Positions 45,497 through 54,803 of a stretch of DNA of 64,000 nt are shown piece by piece. The stretch lies in the NCBI RefSeq assembly GCF_003945765.1, contig NZ_CP027712.1, positions 2,790,001-2,854,000 of the forward strand, in the 5' to 3' direction. Source of the DNA: Pseudomonas chlororaphis subsp. chlororaphis (GTDB lineage: Bacteria > Pseudomonadota > Gammaproteobacteria > Pseudomonadales > Pseudomonadaceae). The position numbers were made by a program, and so were the translations under genes. Within the stretch, counting starts at the first letter, position 1. Each line of letters begins with the position of its first letter. The notes under the pieces are model-generated. The model was given only the letters and a program-made list of their open reading frames with translations, made no database searches and was not told the origin of the DNA.

Positions 45497-48097
45497 TTAG
45501 GCTTGAACCACCGGAATCTTGGCGTTTGCGGCAGCCTCACGGAACTCGGCGATCTGGTCGAAGCTCAGGTAGCGGTACACGTCCGCGGCCATGCTGTCGA
45601 TCTTGCCGGCGTATTCCATGTACTCCTCGACGGTCGGCAGGCGACCCAGGATGGACGCAACGGACGCCAGCTCGGCCGAAGCCAGGTAGACGTTCGCGCC
45701 GTCACCCAGACGGTTCGGGAAGTTACGGGTCGAAGTCGAAACCACGGTGGAGTTCGGTTCGACGCGGGCCTGGTTACCCATGCACAGCGAGCAGCCCGGC
45801 ATTTCCATGCGCGCGCCAGCCTTGCCGTAGATGCCGTAGTAGCCTTCTTCGGTCAGTTGGTGAGCGTCCATCTTGGTCGGCGGCGACAGCCACAGACGGG
45901 TTGGCAGCTGGCCCTTGACCTGATCCAGCAGCTTGCCGGCAGCGCGGAAGTGACCGATGTTGGTCATGCAGGAACCGATGAACACTTCGTCGATCTTCTC
46001 GCCAGCGACGCTGGAGAGCAGGCGAGCGTCGTCCGGGTCGTTCGGCGCGCAGAGCACAGGCTCCTTGACGTCGGCCAGGTCGATCTCGATGACTTCGGCG
46101 TACTCGGCGTCCTTGTCGGCTTCCAGCAGCTCAGGGTTGGCCAGCCAGGCTTCCATCGCCTGGGCGCGACGCTCCAGGGTACGGGCATCGCCGTAGCCTT
46201 CGCCGATCATCCAGCGCAGCAGGGTGATGTTCGACTGCAGGTATTCGGCGATCGACTCTTTGGACAGCTTGATGGTGCAACCGGCAGCCGAACGTTCGGC
46301 CGAGGCGTCGGACAGTTCGAAGGCTTGCTCGACGGTCAGGGTTTCCAGACCTTCGATCTCCAGGATGCGGCCGGAGAAGGCGTTCTTCTTGCCTTTCTTC
46401 TCGACGGTCAGCAGGCCTTTCTGGATCGCGTAGTAAGGGATGGCATGGACCAGGTCACGCAGGGTGACGCCAGGCTGCAGCTTGCCCTTGAAACGGACCA
46501 GGATCGATTCCGGCATGTCCAGCGGCATGACGCCGGTGGCGGCGGCGAAGGCCACCAGGCCGGAACCGGCCGGGAACGAGATGCCGATCGGGAAACGGGT
46601 GTGGGAGTCGCCACCGGTGCCGACGGTGTCCGGCAGCAGCATGCGGTTCAGCCAGCTGTGGATGATGCCGTCGCCCGGACGCAGGGACACGCCGCCACGG
46701 GTCATGATGAAGTCAGGCAGGGTGTGGTGGGTGGTGACGTCGATCGGCTTCGGATAGGCCGCGGTGTGGCAGAACGACTGCATCACCAGATCGGTGGAGA
46801 AGCCCAGGCAAGCCAGGTCCTTCAGTTCGTCACGGGTCATCGGGCCAGTGGTGTCCTGGGAGCCGACGGTGGTCATCTTCGGTTCGCAGTAGGTGCCTGG
46901 ACGCACGCCAGTCACGCCGCACGCCTTGCCGACCATTTTCTGCGCCAGGGTGAAGCCCTTGGTGCTTTCGGCCGGCGCTTCCGGCTTCTTGAACAGGTCC
47001 GAAGGTGGCAGGCCCAGTTCGGTACGGGCCTTCTCGGTCAAGCCACGGCCGATGATCAGCGGGATACGGCCGCCGGCACGGACTTCGTCGAGCAGGACCG
47101 GGGTCTTCATTTCGAAGGTGGCCAGGACTTCGTCGCTGTTGTGCTTGGTGACTTTACCGGCGTGCGGGTACAGGTCGATCACGTCGCCCATGTTCATCTT
47201 CGACACGTCGAATTCGATCGGCAGGGCGCCGGCGTCTTCCATGGTGTTGTAGAAGATCGGTGCGATCTTGCTGCCGAAGCAGAAGCCACCTGCGCGCTTG
47301 TTCGGCACGTAAGGAACGTCGTCGCCGAAGAACCACAGCACGGAGTTGGTTGCCGATTTACGGGACGAACCGGTACCGACCACGTCGCCGACGTAGGCGA
47401 TCGGGAAGCCCTGGCCGCGCATTTCCTCGATCTGCTTCATCGGGCCGGTCTTGCCTTGCTCGTCCGGAACGATGCCGTCACGGGCCATTTTCAGCATGGC
47501 CAGGGCGTGCAGCGGGATGTCAGGACGGGACCAGGCATCGGGGGCAGGGGACAGGTCGTCGGTGTTGGTTTCGCCCGTCACCTTGAACACGCGCAGGCTG
47601 ATCTTGTCGGCCAGTACCGGGCGGTTCTTGAACCACTCGCCGTCGGCCCAGGATTGCAGTACGCCCTGGGCGTGAACGTTGCCGTTCTTGGCTTTTTCCG
47701 CGACGTCGTGGAAGGCATCGAACATCAGCAGGGTGTGCTTGAGCTGTGCGGCCGCGACCGGCGCCAGCTCGGCGTCGTCCAGCAGCTCGACCAGGGTCAC
47801 GATGTTGTAGCCGCCCTGCATGGTGCCCAGCAGTTCAACGGCGCGCTTCTTGTCCAGCAGAGGGGATTTGGCTTCGCCTTTGGCCAGCGCGGAGAGGAAA
47901 CCGGCCTTCACATAGGCGGCTTCGTCGACTCCTGGCGGAACGCGATTGGTGATCAGGTCAACGAGGAAGGCTTCTTCGCCAGCGGGGGGATTCTTCAGCA
48001 GCTCGACCAGGCCTGCAGTTTGTTCGGCGTTTAGCGGCTGGGGAACGATACCCAGGGCTGCACGCTCTTCGATATGTTTGCGGTAGGCTTCAAGCAC
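45497..48097 (-). CDS. acnB: Bifunctional aconitate hydratase 2 / 2-methylisocitrate dehydratase
   Basis: 866 residues, full-length AcnB, the main TCA-cycle aconitase, which interconverts citrate and isocitrate with a [4Fe-4S] cluster. It starts with GTG (48095-48097), giving [29 protein letters not shown], preceded by GAGGG. The N-terminal HEAT-like domain precedes the swivel domain (residues 160-370, [20 protein letters not shown]) and the catalytic part with [35 protein letters not shown], and [13 protein letters not shown]. In pseudomonads acnB is a target of iron-responsive small RNAs. A large structured element sits upstream. Confidence 0.97.
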   Translation of the reverse strand: MLEAYRKHIEERAALGIVPQPLNAEQTAGLVELLKNPPAGEEAFLVDLITNRVPPGVDEAAYVKAGFLSALAKGEAKSPLLDKKRAVELLGTMQGGYNIVTLVELLDDAELAPVAAAQLKHTLLMFDAFHDVAEKAKNGNVHAQGVLQSWADGEWFKNRPVLADKISLRVFKVTGETNTDDLSPAPDAWSRPDIPLHALAMLKMARDGIVPDEQGKTGPMKQIEEMRGQGFPIAYVGDVVGTGSSRKSATNSVLWFFGDDVPYVPNKRAGGFCFGSKIAPIFYNTMEDAGALPIEFDVSKMNMGDVIDLYPHAGKVTKHNSDEVLATFEMKTPVLLDEVRAGGRIPLIIGRGLTEKARTELGLPPSDLFKKPEAPAESTKGFTLAQKMVGKACGVTGVRPGTYCEPKMTTVGSQDTTGPMTRDELKDLACLGFSTDLVMQSFCHTAAYPKPIDVTTHHTLPDFIMTRGGVSLRPGDGIIHSWLNRMLLPDTVGTGGDSHTRFPIGISFPAGSGLVAFAAATGVMPLDMPESILVRFKGKLQPGVTLRDLVHAIPYYAIQKGLLTVEKKGKKNAFSGRILEIEGLETLTVEQAFELSDASAERSAAGCTIKLSKESIAEYLQSNITLLRWMIGEGYGDARTLERRAQAMEAWLANPELLEADKDAEYAEVIEIDLADVKEPVLCAPNDPDDARLLSSVAGEKIDEVFIGSCMTNIGHFRAAGKLLDQVKGQLPTRLWLSPPTKMDAHQLTEEGYYGIYGKAGARMEMPGCSLCMGNQARVEPNSTVVSTSTRNFPNRLGDGANVYLASAELASVASILGRLPTVEEYMEYAGKIDSMAADVYRYLSFDQIAEFREAAANAKIPVVQA

Positions 48098-48504
48098 AGT
48101 ATTACCCTCATCAGTGGTCCCAAATGGGTGTCCGGGACGCTCATCCCGAAATTGCCGTACTCATGCGCTGCGTGACGTTGTGGGTCGCTTAGCCAGAATT
48201 ACCGGCAATTCCTTACAGAAGCTGCTTTCAAAGTTTTACGCCTGCAGAACGGGAGCTGATGAGGGTTGGCGCTGGGCTTTCCCCGCTGGAAAGACCCATC
48301 GCCAACACCGCTCTGAAGGAACGACTGTGCTCGTGACGCTTTGAAAACAGCTTCTAACGGACATTGGCGCCTAAAAAGGCTGGCTGATTCTACGGCAAAA
48401 AAAAAATTAAGGTAAGTTCGCCCCCGAAGTTTGAGGGGTGATCAATGTTAGACAAAGGGCTAACATGCGGACCTGTTTCGCTTTTTTCCGCCAATTGCCT
48501 ACTT
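48098..48504. other. Intergenic region between divergent acnB and the DUF1289 gene
   Basis: 407 bp. It holds the large inverted-repeat element at 48218-48356 (separate entry), the acnB ribosome site, a hairpin-prone GGGATGAGCGTCCC near acnB and a poly-A tract near 48395. No gene is supported. Promoters for both genes must lie here, but no strong consensus was recognised. Confidence 0.5.
48218..48356. ncRNA. Long inverted-repeat element upstream of acnB (structured RNA or MITE)
   Basis: The ends AGAAGCTGCTTTCAAAG (48218-48234) and CTTTGAAAACAGCTTCT (48340-48356) pair over 17 bp with one mismatch. Inside is a long hairpin built from GTTGGCG.TGGG.CTTTCC and its complement. On the minus strand it lies about 120 nt upstream of the acnB start codon, and may be part of its leader. 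It does not match a riboswitch I know. It could equally be a small non-autonomous repeat inserted here. Confidence 0.45.
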
Positions 48505-48975
48505 ATGCCCAATCAGACCATCAAGACCCCCTGCGTCGGCCTCTGCTCCACTGTCTACGGTGACCTGGTGTGCCGTGGCTGCAAGCGTTTCCACCATGAA
48601 GTGATCCACTGGAACGGCTACAACGAGGAAGAAAAGCACGCGGTGTGGCTGCGTCTCGAGCAATTGCTGGTGCAGGTGATGGCGGCCAAGCTGGAAGTCT
48701 TCGACCCCCAGCGGCTGCGCGAGCAACTGGAGCAGCGCAAGATCCGCTTCGTGCCGCATCAGTCGGAATATTGCTGGGCCTATCAGCTGATCGCCCGCGG
48801 GGCGCGGGTGATCAACCAGCTGGAAGCCTATGGGATGGTGTTGCTGCCGGAGTTTCGCGACTGGGAACTGCCGGAATTGCGCGATGCCATCGATCGGGAG
48901 TTTTTCCTCCTGTCGGAAGCCCACTACCAGCGTTATATCGCCCCGGGGTTCCTCAAGGACGCCTTTGGCGCCTGA
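48505..48975 (+). CDS. DUF1289-family protein
   Basis: 156 residues. The N-terminal TPCVGLCSTVYGDLVCRGCKRFHHEVIHWNGY carries the DUF1289 Cys pattern (C-x3-C, C-x2-C), a small metal or Fe-S type site. A longer helical C-terminal part follows. The ATG at 48505 fits the family N-terminus; an upstream in-frame start adds an unrelated 20 residues. Function unknown; common in Pseudomonas as a single gene. Confidence 0.85.
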   Translation: MPNQTIKTPCVGLCSTVYGDLVCRGCKRFHHEVIHWNGYNEEEKHAVWLRLEQLLVQVMAAKLEVFDPQRLREQLEQRKIRFVPHQSEYCWAYQLIARGARVINQLEAYGMVLLPEFRDWELPELRDAIDREFFLLSEAHYQRYIAPGFLKDAFGA

Positions 48976-48982
48976 CCGCTAA

Positions 48983-49072
48983 AAGCATCGCGGGCAAGCC
49001 TCGCTCCTACAGAAGCACACATTCATCTGTAGGAGCGAGCGGGCGGCGATCCGACTTGCCCGCGATAGCGTT
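48983..49072. repeat. REP/REPIN-type inverted repeat
   Basis: ATCGCGGGCAAGCCTCGCTC followed by CTACAG, then CTGTAGGAGCGAG and CTTGCCCGCGAT. This is the characteristic Pseudomonas REP pair in inverted orientation. It sits between two convergent genes and probably forms a stable 3' hairpin. Confidence 0.85.
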
Positions 49073-49091
49073 TTCTCTGCTAACCCATCCC

Positions 49092-49955
49092 TCAATGCTT
49101 GCCGGCCACCTCTTCCAGGTGGTCCATGATGTCCTCCGGCTTGAGCACCAGCACGTCGCTTTCCAGGGCATCGAGCACCACTTCCGCGGTGTTGCCGATC
49201 AGCGCCCCGGAAATCCCGGTGCGCGCCACGGTGCCGATGATTGTCAGCGCCGCCTGCAGCTCATGGGCGGTGTGCGGGATCAGCACGTCCGCCGGGCCTT
49301 CCTCTATATGCAGGTGGGTATCGTCGATGTCGAACTCGGCCTGGAACGCCTTGCACTGCTCGCGGTAGCGCGCCTCGATGGTTTCCTTGAGCTGGAACAC
49401 CGGGTCGGACGCCGACAGCATCGGCGACGGATGGGCGCTGATCACATGCAACTGCGCCTTGGCCAGGCTGGCGATGTCGAAACCATGGTCGATGATGCTG
49501 GCATGCAGGGTACGGTGCTCGCCGTCGGTGTTGCCGACATCGATGGCCGCCAGGATCACGCCGCCGGTCCAGGGCTTGGCGGTTTTCACCAGCAGCACCG
49601 GGCTTGGGCAGTAGCGCAGCAGTTTCCAGTCGGCGGGGGTGAGCAGGGCCTTTTTCAGCGGGTTGTCGGCAAAGTGCTGCTTGATCACCAGGCCACAGCC
49701 TTCGGCCTGCTGCACGTCGATGATGGTGCTGTGCAGGCTGTCGTTCCAGGCCTGCTCGGTGGTCACGCTGTAGCCCTCGCTCAGCAGGCTGCTCTTGAGC
49801 ACACTCAACAGCGCCGAATGCTCGTGCTTCTTGTCGCACACCAGCAGGTGCAGATGGGCCTGGGTCACCCCGGCGATCAGCTTGGCGCGCTTGAGCGCGA
49901 GGCTTTCGGAATGCTCGGGCTCGATGACCACCAGGATGCTGCGGATGGCTTGCAT
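49092..49955 (-). CDS. Tandem universal stress protein
   Basis: 287 residues with two Usp domains. The first starts MQAIRSILVVIEPEHSESLALKRAKLIAG. The second begins around residue 150 (VILAAIDVGNTDGEH) and ends with the ATP-binding-type IIGTVARTGISGALIGNTAEVVLDAL. The start at 49953-49955 agrees with an Anr box and -10 just upstream, so expression is expected under low oxygen. Such E-type Usp proteins help anaerobic survival in Pseudomonas. Cytoplasmic. Confidence 0.9.
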   Translation of the reverse strand: MQAIRSILVVIEPEHSESLALKRAKLIAGVTQAHLHLLVCDKKHEHSALLSVLKSSLLSEGYSVTTEQAWNDSLHSTIIDVQQAEGCGLVIKQHFADNPLKKALLTPADWKLLRYCPSPVLLVKTAKPWTGGVILAAIDVGNTDGEHRTLHASIIDHGFDIASLAKAQLHVISAHPSPMLSASDPVFQLKETIEARYREQCKAFQAEFDIDDTHLHIEEGPADVLIPHTAHELQAALTIIGTVARTGISGALIGNTAEVVLDALESDVLVLKPEDIMDHLEEVAGKH

Positions 49956-49995
49956 GGTCGGGATCTCCAGAGAGGGATGAAGGCTATGTTGCACA

Positions 49996-50038
49996 ACTAT
50001 AGTTGCTGCGCGTCGCCGTGGCTGTTGACGCACATCAA
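49996..50038 (-). promoter_or_regulatory. Anr/Dnr-dependent promoter of the universal stress gene
   Basis: The FNR-type box TTGATGTGCGTCAA (minus strand, 50038-50025; TTGAT-N4-GTCAA) is followed by the -10 TATAGT (50001-49996). The predicted start is near 49989, placing the box centre at about -42, as in class II FNR/Anr activation. The gene's ATG is 34 bp further on. Confidence 0.7.
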
Positions 50039-50070
50039 GCGCCGCGGCTGGTGGTCTGTGGCGCGGCCGG

Positions 50071-50076
50071 TATAAT
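50071..50076 (+). promoter_or_regulatory. -10 element of the miaE promoter
   Basis: A perfect TATAAT lies 119 bp upstream of the miaE ATG. The -35 at proper distance is weak. The 5' leader would be about 110 nt. Confidence 0.45.
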
Positions 50077-50194
50077 CGGCGCCCTTCGCCGTGAACCCTT
50101 ATGCCGTGAGCCCCATGTTATCGATCCCTGAAGTCGCCACCGTCCTGCCTTGCGCGCTCATTTCCTTGAAGGCTGCCCTGAAGGACGAACGACC

Positions 50195-50800
50195 ATGAAC
50201 CTGCCGGAAATTCACGAGTTCCTCGGCTGCCCCACGCCGGATGCCTGGGTTCAGGCGGCCCTGGCGGATCAGGAAACCCTGCTGATCGACCACAAGAACT
50301 GCGAGTTCAAGGCGGCCAGCACGGCCCTGAGCCTGATCGCCAAGTACCACTCCCATGTCGACCTGATCAACATGATGTCGCGCCTGGCCCGGGAGGAACT
50401 GGTGCACCACGAACAGGTCATGCGCCTGATGAAGCGGCGCAAGATCGAACTGCGCCAGTTGTCGGCTGGGCGTTATGCCTCGGGCCTGCGCAAGGTGGTG
50501 CGCAGCCACGAACCGGTGAAGCTGGTGGACACCCTGGTGGTCGGCGCCTTTATCGAGGCCCGCAGCTGCGAGCGTTTCGAGGCGCTGGTACCGCACCTGG
50601 ACGAAGAGCTGGGCAAGTTCTACTTCGGCCTGCTGAAAAGCGAGGCCCGGCACTTCCAGGGTTACCTGAAGCTGGCCTATCAGTACGGCGACGCCAAGGA
50701 CATCGCCCAGGTGATCGAGAAGGTGCGCGCCGCCGAGCGTGAACTGATCGAGTCGCCGGACGTGGAGTTCCGCTTCCACAGCGGCGTGCCTACTCTGTAA
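50195..50800 (+). CDS. miaE: tRNA-(ms2io6A) hydroxylase
   Basis: 201 residues. A diiron, ferritin-like monooxygenase that hydroxylates the isopentenyl group of 2-methylthio-isopentenyladenosine at tRNA position 37, using O2. Diiron ligands are visible in LIDHKNCEFKAASTAL, REELVHHEQVM, EARSCERFEAL and SEARHFQGYLKL (ExxH pattern). The ATG at 50195 follows AAGGACGAACGACC. A single gene with its own terminator. Confidence 0.95.
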   Translation: MNLPEIHEFLGCPTPDAWVQAALADQETLLIDHKNCEFKAASTALSLIAKYHSHVDLINMMSRLAREELVHHEQVMRLMKRRKIELRQLSAGRYASGLRKVVRSHEPVKLVDTLVVGAFIEARSCERFEALVPHLDEELGKFYFGLLKSEARHFQGYLKLAYQYGDAKDIAQVIEKVRAAERELIESPDVEFRFHSGVPTL

Positions 50801-50868
50801 AACGGCCCAAGTCGGTTCAAAACTACGGGCAAATTGTAAAAAACTCTTAAAAGCATGAAACATCATTG

Positions 50869-50894
50869 AAAACCGGCCATCTGGGCCGGTTTTT
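50869..50894 (+). terminator. Rho-independent terminator of miaE
   Basis: 10-bp stem AAAACCGGCC / GGCCGGTTTT with an ATCTG loop, running into TTTTT, 68 bp after the miaE stop. Confidence 0.9.
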
Positions 50895-50931
50895 GCTGTC
50901 TGCCCTGGTCTCAGACTTATCCGATGCCGCC

Positions 50932-50937
50932 TATAAT
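50932..50937 (+). promoter_or_regulatory. -10 element of the two-component operon promoter
   Basis: TATAAT 36 bp upstream of the response-regulator ATG; no consensus -35. This gives a short leader. Confidence 0.45.
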
Positions 50938-50972
50938 GCGCGCCCCAATTGTGCGCACTCAGACTGGTATTT

Positions 50973-51680
50973 ATGGATAACCCGGGTCTTGGCAAAGTAT
51001 TGCTGGTGGAAGATGACGAGAAGCTCGCCGGGCTGATCGCGCACTTCCTGTCCCAACACGGTTTCGAGGTCCTGACGGTACATCGTGGCGATGTGGCGCT
51101 GGCGGCCTTTCTCGAGTTCAAGCCGAAAATCGTCGTCCTCGACCTGATGCTGCCGGGCCAGAGCGGCCTGCACGTGTGCCGGGAGATCCGCAATGTGGCG
51201 GACACGCCCATCGTCATTCTCACTGCCAAGGAAGACGACCTGGACCATATCCTCGGTCTTGAGTCCGGCGCCGACGACTACGTGATCAAACCGATCAAGC
51301 CGCCGGTGCTGCTGGCCCGCCTGCGCGCCCTGCAACGGCGCCAGGTGCCGGAACCGACGGTGCGCGGCGCGCTGGAGTTCGGCAGCCTGACCCTCGACCG
51401 CAGTTGCCGGGAAGTGCGCCTGGCCGGCGAGCTGATCGAGCTGACTACCATGGAGTTCGAGCTGCTGTGGCTGCTGGCCAGTTCGGCGGGCAAGATCCTC
51501 TCCCGCGACGACATCCTCAACCGCATGCGCGGCATCGCCTTCGACGGGCTCAACCGCAGCGTCGACGTGTATATCAGCAAGCTGCGCAGCAAGCTCAATG
51601 ACAATCCCCGGGAGCCGGTGTGCATCAAGACCATCTGGGGCAAGGGCTACCTGTTCAATCCATTCGCCTGGGAGCTCTAG
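50973..51680 (+). CDS. OmpR-family response regulator (RstA-like)
   Basis: 235 residues. The receiver domain has the acidic pair E14-D15 (LLVEDDEK) and phosphoacceptor Asp57 (VVLDLMLPGQSG), with Lys of DYVIKPIKPP. The C-terminal winged helix (EFGSLTLDRSCREVRLAGELIELTTMEFELLWLL) ends KTIWGKGYLFNPFAWEL. The RstA type of the OmpR/PhoB class. It is followed directly by its sensor kinase. Signal and targets are not known from sequence. Confidence 0.92.
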   Translation: MDNPGLGKVLLVEDDEKLAGLIAHFLSQHGFEVLTVHRGDVALAAFLEFKPKIVVLDLMLPGQSGLHVCREIRNVADTPIVILTAKEDDLDHILGLESGADDYVIKPIKPPVLLARLRALQRRQVPEPTVRGALEFGSLTLDRSCREVRLAGELIELTTMEFELLWLLASSAGKILSRDDILNRMRGIAFDGLNRSVDVYISKLRSKLNDNPREPVCIKTIWGKGYLFNPFAWEL

Positions 51681-52955
51681 ATGCTGCGGCTGTTTCTGCG
51701 TCTGTACATCATCCTGGCCCTGGGGCTGGCGGGGGCCATCTGGGCGGTCAACTACACCTTTTCCGAGCTGTTGCCGGACGCCAACGAAACCTACAACCGC
51801 GAGGCCATGCGCGGGCCGGGATACAGCCTGGTCAACCAACTGTCGCCGGTCACGGGGGCGGCGCGCGAGCAGCGGCTGGCCGAGCTGCAACAACACTACG
51901 GCATGCGCCTGAGGCTGTTGCAGGCGGATGAGCTGGGCCTGTCCGAGCGCGAACGCCAGCTGCTGGCCGAGAACAAACTGGTGGTGCGCGGCGACTTCAG
52001 CGAGTTCATCGCCAACCTCGACGGCGGCCCGCAGTTGCTGAGCATCCGCCTGCCGGAAGAGCCCAAGTGGCTGTATTTCTGGGCCTATGCCTTTCTCGGG
52101 GCCAGCCTGGCGCTGGTCCTGTATTTCTGGGTACGCCCGCATTGGCGCGACCTGGAGCTGATCCGCCTGGCGGCCCAGCGCTTCGGCAATAACGACCTGG
52201 GCTCGCGCATCCGCCTGCCGCGGCGCTCCAACGTGCGCGACCTGGCGCAGCACTTCAACCAGATGGCCAGCCGCATCGAAGGCCTGATCGCCAATCAGCG
52301 CGAGCTGACCAACGCGGTGTCCCATGAGTTGCGCACGCCCATCGCCCGCTTGTCGTTCGAGCTCGACCAGCTCAAGCAGTCCGACCCGCGGCAGAGCCGC
52401 GAGCTGATCGCCGACATGTACGCCGACCTCGGCGAGCTGGAGGAAATGGTTTCCGAACTGCTGACCTACGCCAGCCTGGAACACGGCGCCACGGTGATCA
52501 ACCGCGAGACCATCCAGGCCCGCAACTGGCTCGACAGCGTGGTCGGCAGTGTCGCCCTGGAGGCGGAAGTGGCGGGGGTGCAGATGGCGATCCGGGCCTG
52601 TGAGGTCGAGTACATCAGTATCGAACCGCGGTTCATGGCGCGGGCGGTGATCAACCTGCTGCGCAATGCCATTCGCTACGCCGAACGGCGCGTCGAGGTG
52701 TCCCTGGTGCAGGTCGGGCAGGGTTATGAGGTCCAGGTCAACGACGACGGCCCGGGCGTGCCGGTGGCAGGGCGGGCGAAGATCTTCGAGCCGTTCTCCC
52801 GGCTCGACGCCAGCCGCGACCGCCGCACCGGCGGCTTCGGCCTTGGCCTGGCGCTGGTGCGGCGGGTGTCGCAGTCCCACGGCGGCCAAGTCGAGGTGAC
52901 GGATTCGCAATGGGGCGGCGCGTCGTTTCGCATGACCTGGGCGCAGGTCGAATAG
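51681..52955 (+). CDS. Sensor histidine kinase (RstB-like)
   Basis: 424 residues. The first helix (residues 4-26) and a second near 130-150 bracket a periplasmic domain of about 105 residues. A HAMP linker follows, then the phosphoacceptor His215 (NAVSHELRTPIARLSFEL) and the ATP-binding boxes (NLLRNAIRYAE, VNDDGPGVPV, RRTGGFGLGLALV). The arrangement matches RstB. It begins right after the regulator's stop. The periplasmic stimulus is unknown. Confidence 0.93.
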   Translation: MLRLFLRLYIILALGLAGAIWAVNYTFSELLPDANETYNREAMRGPGYSLVNQLSPVTGAAREQRLAELQQHYGMRLRLLQADELGLSERERQLLAENKLVVRGDFSEFIANLDGGPQLLSIRLPEEPKWLYFWAYAFLGASLALVLYFWVRPHWRDLELIRLAAQRFGNNDLGSRIRLPRRSNVRDLAQHFNQMASRIEGLIANQRELTNAVSHELRTPIARLSFELDQLKQSDPRQSRELIADMYADLGELEEMVSELLTYASLEHGATVINRETIQARNWLDSVVGSVALEAEVAGVQMAIRACEVEYISIEPRFMARAVINLLRNAIRYAERRVEVSLVQVGQGYEVQVNDDGPGVPVAGRAKIFEPFSRLDASRDRRTGGFGLGLALVRRVSQSHGGQVEVTDSQWGGASFRMTWAQVE

Positions 52956-52999
52956 CCCAGGCAGCTTGCGCGCGATAACGTCAGAACGGCCAACACCGC

Positions 53000-53815
53000 T
53001 TAAAAGCTGTACTCCAGCGTGGTCGCCAGCGACGTCTGCAGCCGCCGCTCGACAATCGGGCTGTCCGCCGCCTCCCGCCCCAGGTACTGCAGCGCCAGCA
53101 CCGTCGATACGTTCATCTGTTCGTCGACCGGCACGGTCCAGGTCAGGTCGCCGCCCCGGCTGAGAAAACCGCCCTTGGGCCGATAGGCGCCGAAGCGGGT
53201 CCTGCCGGCCTGGGCGCTGCTGACGCCATACCAGGTGCGCAGGTAGTCGCCGTCGCCGAACTGGCTGTTGAGGCTGCCCTCGAGGCGCCCGTACCGGCCC
53301 TCATACAGCGTGCTGCCGATGCTCAACTGCAGGTGGTTGTAGGCCGAGCCAGTGTCGTGATCATCGTTCTTCTTCAGCGCGTGCTGCAGCGTGGCCCCGA
53401 GCTCCACGGTGCCCAGGGTGTAGCCCAGGTGAGCGCCAAACTGCGCGCGGGACTTGATCGAGCCCATGCCGTCGAGATGGTCCGAACCCTTGTAGCCGTG
53501 CTTGCGGTCCTTGCGTGCCGCGCTGGGGCCGACCCAGGCGCTGAACGCCAGGTCGCCCCATTCATTGCCCCAGCCAAGGCCCTGTTCGGTATTGAGGAAA
53601 ACCCCGTAGGGGCTGACGATTGCGCCGCCCAGGATCGGGACGACGCTGCGTTCGTCGCTGCCGCTGTAGCGCGGCAGGCTGGCCACGCCGGCTTGCAGCT
53701 GGTACTGCCAGTCCGCGGCGTAGAGCGGGCCGCAGGGCGTCAGCAGGCACAGCGAAGCCAGAGGTAGCGACGCAAGGGACAGGCACAAGGTTTTCGGACG
53801 GATCGAGGTCTTCAT
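53000..53815 (-). CDS. MipA/OmpV-family outer-membrane protein
   Basis: 271 residues. A signal peptide (cleavage near LYAADWQ) is followed by DWQYQLQAGVASLPRYSGSDERSVVPILGG, the MipA/OmpV start, and the protein ends LATTLEYSF with the terminal Phe of outer-membrane beta-barrels. It is convergent with the two-component system; in other bacteria RstAB-like systems and MipA homologues are often adjacent, so control by the kinase pair is likely. The role is in the cell envelope, possibly scaffolding murein enzymes. Confidence 0.9.
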   Translation of the reverse strand: MKTSIRPKTLCLSLASLPLASLCLLTPCGPLYAADWQYQLQAGVASLPRYSGSDERSVVPILGGAIVSPYGVFLNTEQGLGWGNEWGDLAFSAWVGPSAARKDRKHGYKGSDHLDGMGSIKSRAQFGAHLGYTLGTVELGATLQHALKKNDDHDTGSAYNHLQLSIGSTLYEGRYGRLEGSLNSQFGDGDYLRTWYGVSSAQAGRTRFGAYRPKGGFLSRGGDLTWTVPVDEQMNVSTVLALQYLGREAADSPIVERRLQTSLATTLEYSF

Positions 53816-53820
53816 CGCGG

Positions 53821-54066
53821 CTAGAAACTCAGCAGGGTGTGGGAGTGGTCGTTGGCTTTGGAATAGGAACTGCCCAGGCCATCGCGCGGGCGCTGGGCGA
53901 CCTTGCGCGCCGGGGCGACAGGGGCCGGCTTGGCGCGGAGGGCGGTCTCGGGTGGCGTGGCGATTTCAGGCGGCGGTTCGACGCTGGGCTTCGGGGGCGG
54001 CGTGCCCTGGCAGCTGAGGCCGCCGAGCAGCACACCAATGAAGAGCGTGAAGAACCGACCGTACAT
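53821..54066 (-). CDS. Small proline-rich exported protein
   Basis: 81 residues. A short hydrophobic N-terminus (FFTLFIGVLLGG) leads to a possible lipobox (GLSC, imperfect), then a Pro/Ala-rich tail (TPPPKPSVEPPPEIATPPE) and a polar end with SKANDHSHTLLSF. It is just upstream of the MipA-like gene in the same direction (5 bp) and probably co-transcribed. It may be a lipoprotein or periplasmic linker. Family not recognised. Confidence 0.6.
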   Translation of the reverse strand: MYGRFFTLFIGVLLGGLSCQGTPPPKPSVEPPPEIATPPETALRAKPAPVAPARKVAQRPRDGLGSSYSKANDHSHTLLSF

Positions 54067-54170
54067 GACGCACCCGTGGGGAAATGGATGCGCTCATGCT
54101 AGGGACGCGGGCGCGGGCAATCTTTGGCAGCTTTGTCGCAAAACTGTCAAAGACTGTGAATGCCCGGCGC

Positions 54171-54656
54171 TTAGCGTTCCAGGTCCAGGCGCTCATGCCA
54201 CTGAGCAATGGATTCCTCGGGGTAGTGGGCGAATTGCAGGTCGTGGGGATGCCAGTCGATTTCCACCCAGGGCGCCCTGGAGTCGAGCATCAGGTGGGTG
54301 TGTTCCGGCGGTATCGGCAGCGGCGTATCAATGGCCGAGGCGAAGGGATGGATCAGCTCCGGCCACTCTGGGCTGAACAGCCACAACCCGGAGCTGCAGC
54401 GGCTGCAGAAATGCCGTTCGGCGCTGCTGCGTCGGGCACGTTTGCCGGGTTCCCTGAGCAGCGCGTGGTAGATCGAGATGTGCTGGCGGCCGCGGACTTT
54501 CAGGCTGGCGGCGTCGCCGCCGAGGTTGATCGCATACCCGCCGCCGCCCTGGGTCTTGCGGCAGATCGAGCAGTAGCAGCGTTGATAGGGGTAAGGGTGG
54601 GCGCTGTCCAGGCTGAAGTGGACAGCGCCGCAATGGCAGGAACCTTCGAGTTGCAT
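54171..54656 (-). CDS. GFA-family (glutathione-dependent formaldehyde-activating-like) protein
   Basis: 161 residues with the zinc-binding Cys pattern of the GFA/CENP-V fold: GSCHCGAVHF near the start, CYCSICRKTQGG around residue 28, and HFCSRCSSGLW around residue 83. Most family members have no proven glutathione/formaldehyde activity, so the function is open. A single gene. Confidence 0.9.
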   Translation of the reverse strand: MQLEGSCHCGAVHFSLDSAHPYPYQRCYCSICRKTQGGGGYAINLGGDAASLKVRGRQHISIYHALLREPGKRARRSSAERHFCSRCSSGLWLFSPEWPELIHPFASAIDTPLPIPPEHTHLMLDSRAPWVEIDWHPHDLQFAHYPEESIAQWHERLDLER

Positions 54657-54803
54657 GACGACCTCCGATGATCCATGGGCTATGACCGTCAGCCTAGCCG
54701 CTGTCGGCTGGAGCGTTCGCCATGGGCGCTGGTCGGCGCCGGGTTGACCCTATAGCTACTTCAGGCTTTTTACTGGCGACTCTCTTTATCAGGAGTGATC
54801 GAC

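Noticed and set aside
45503..48034. Open frame of over 800 codons antisense to acnB
   Set aside because: No recognisable motifs and compositional bias; acnB is certain and has a matching terminator.
48114..48344. Small plus-strand frame across the inverted-repeat element
   Set aside because: It runs through the palindromic arms of a structured non-coding element, with no ribosome site.
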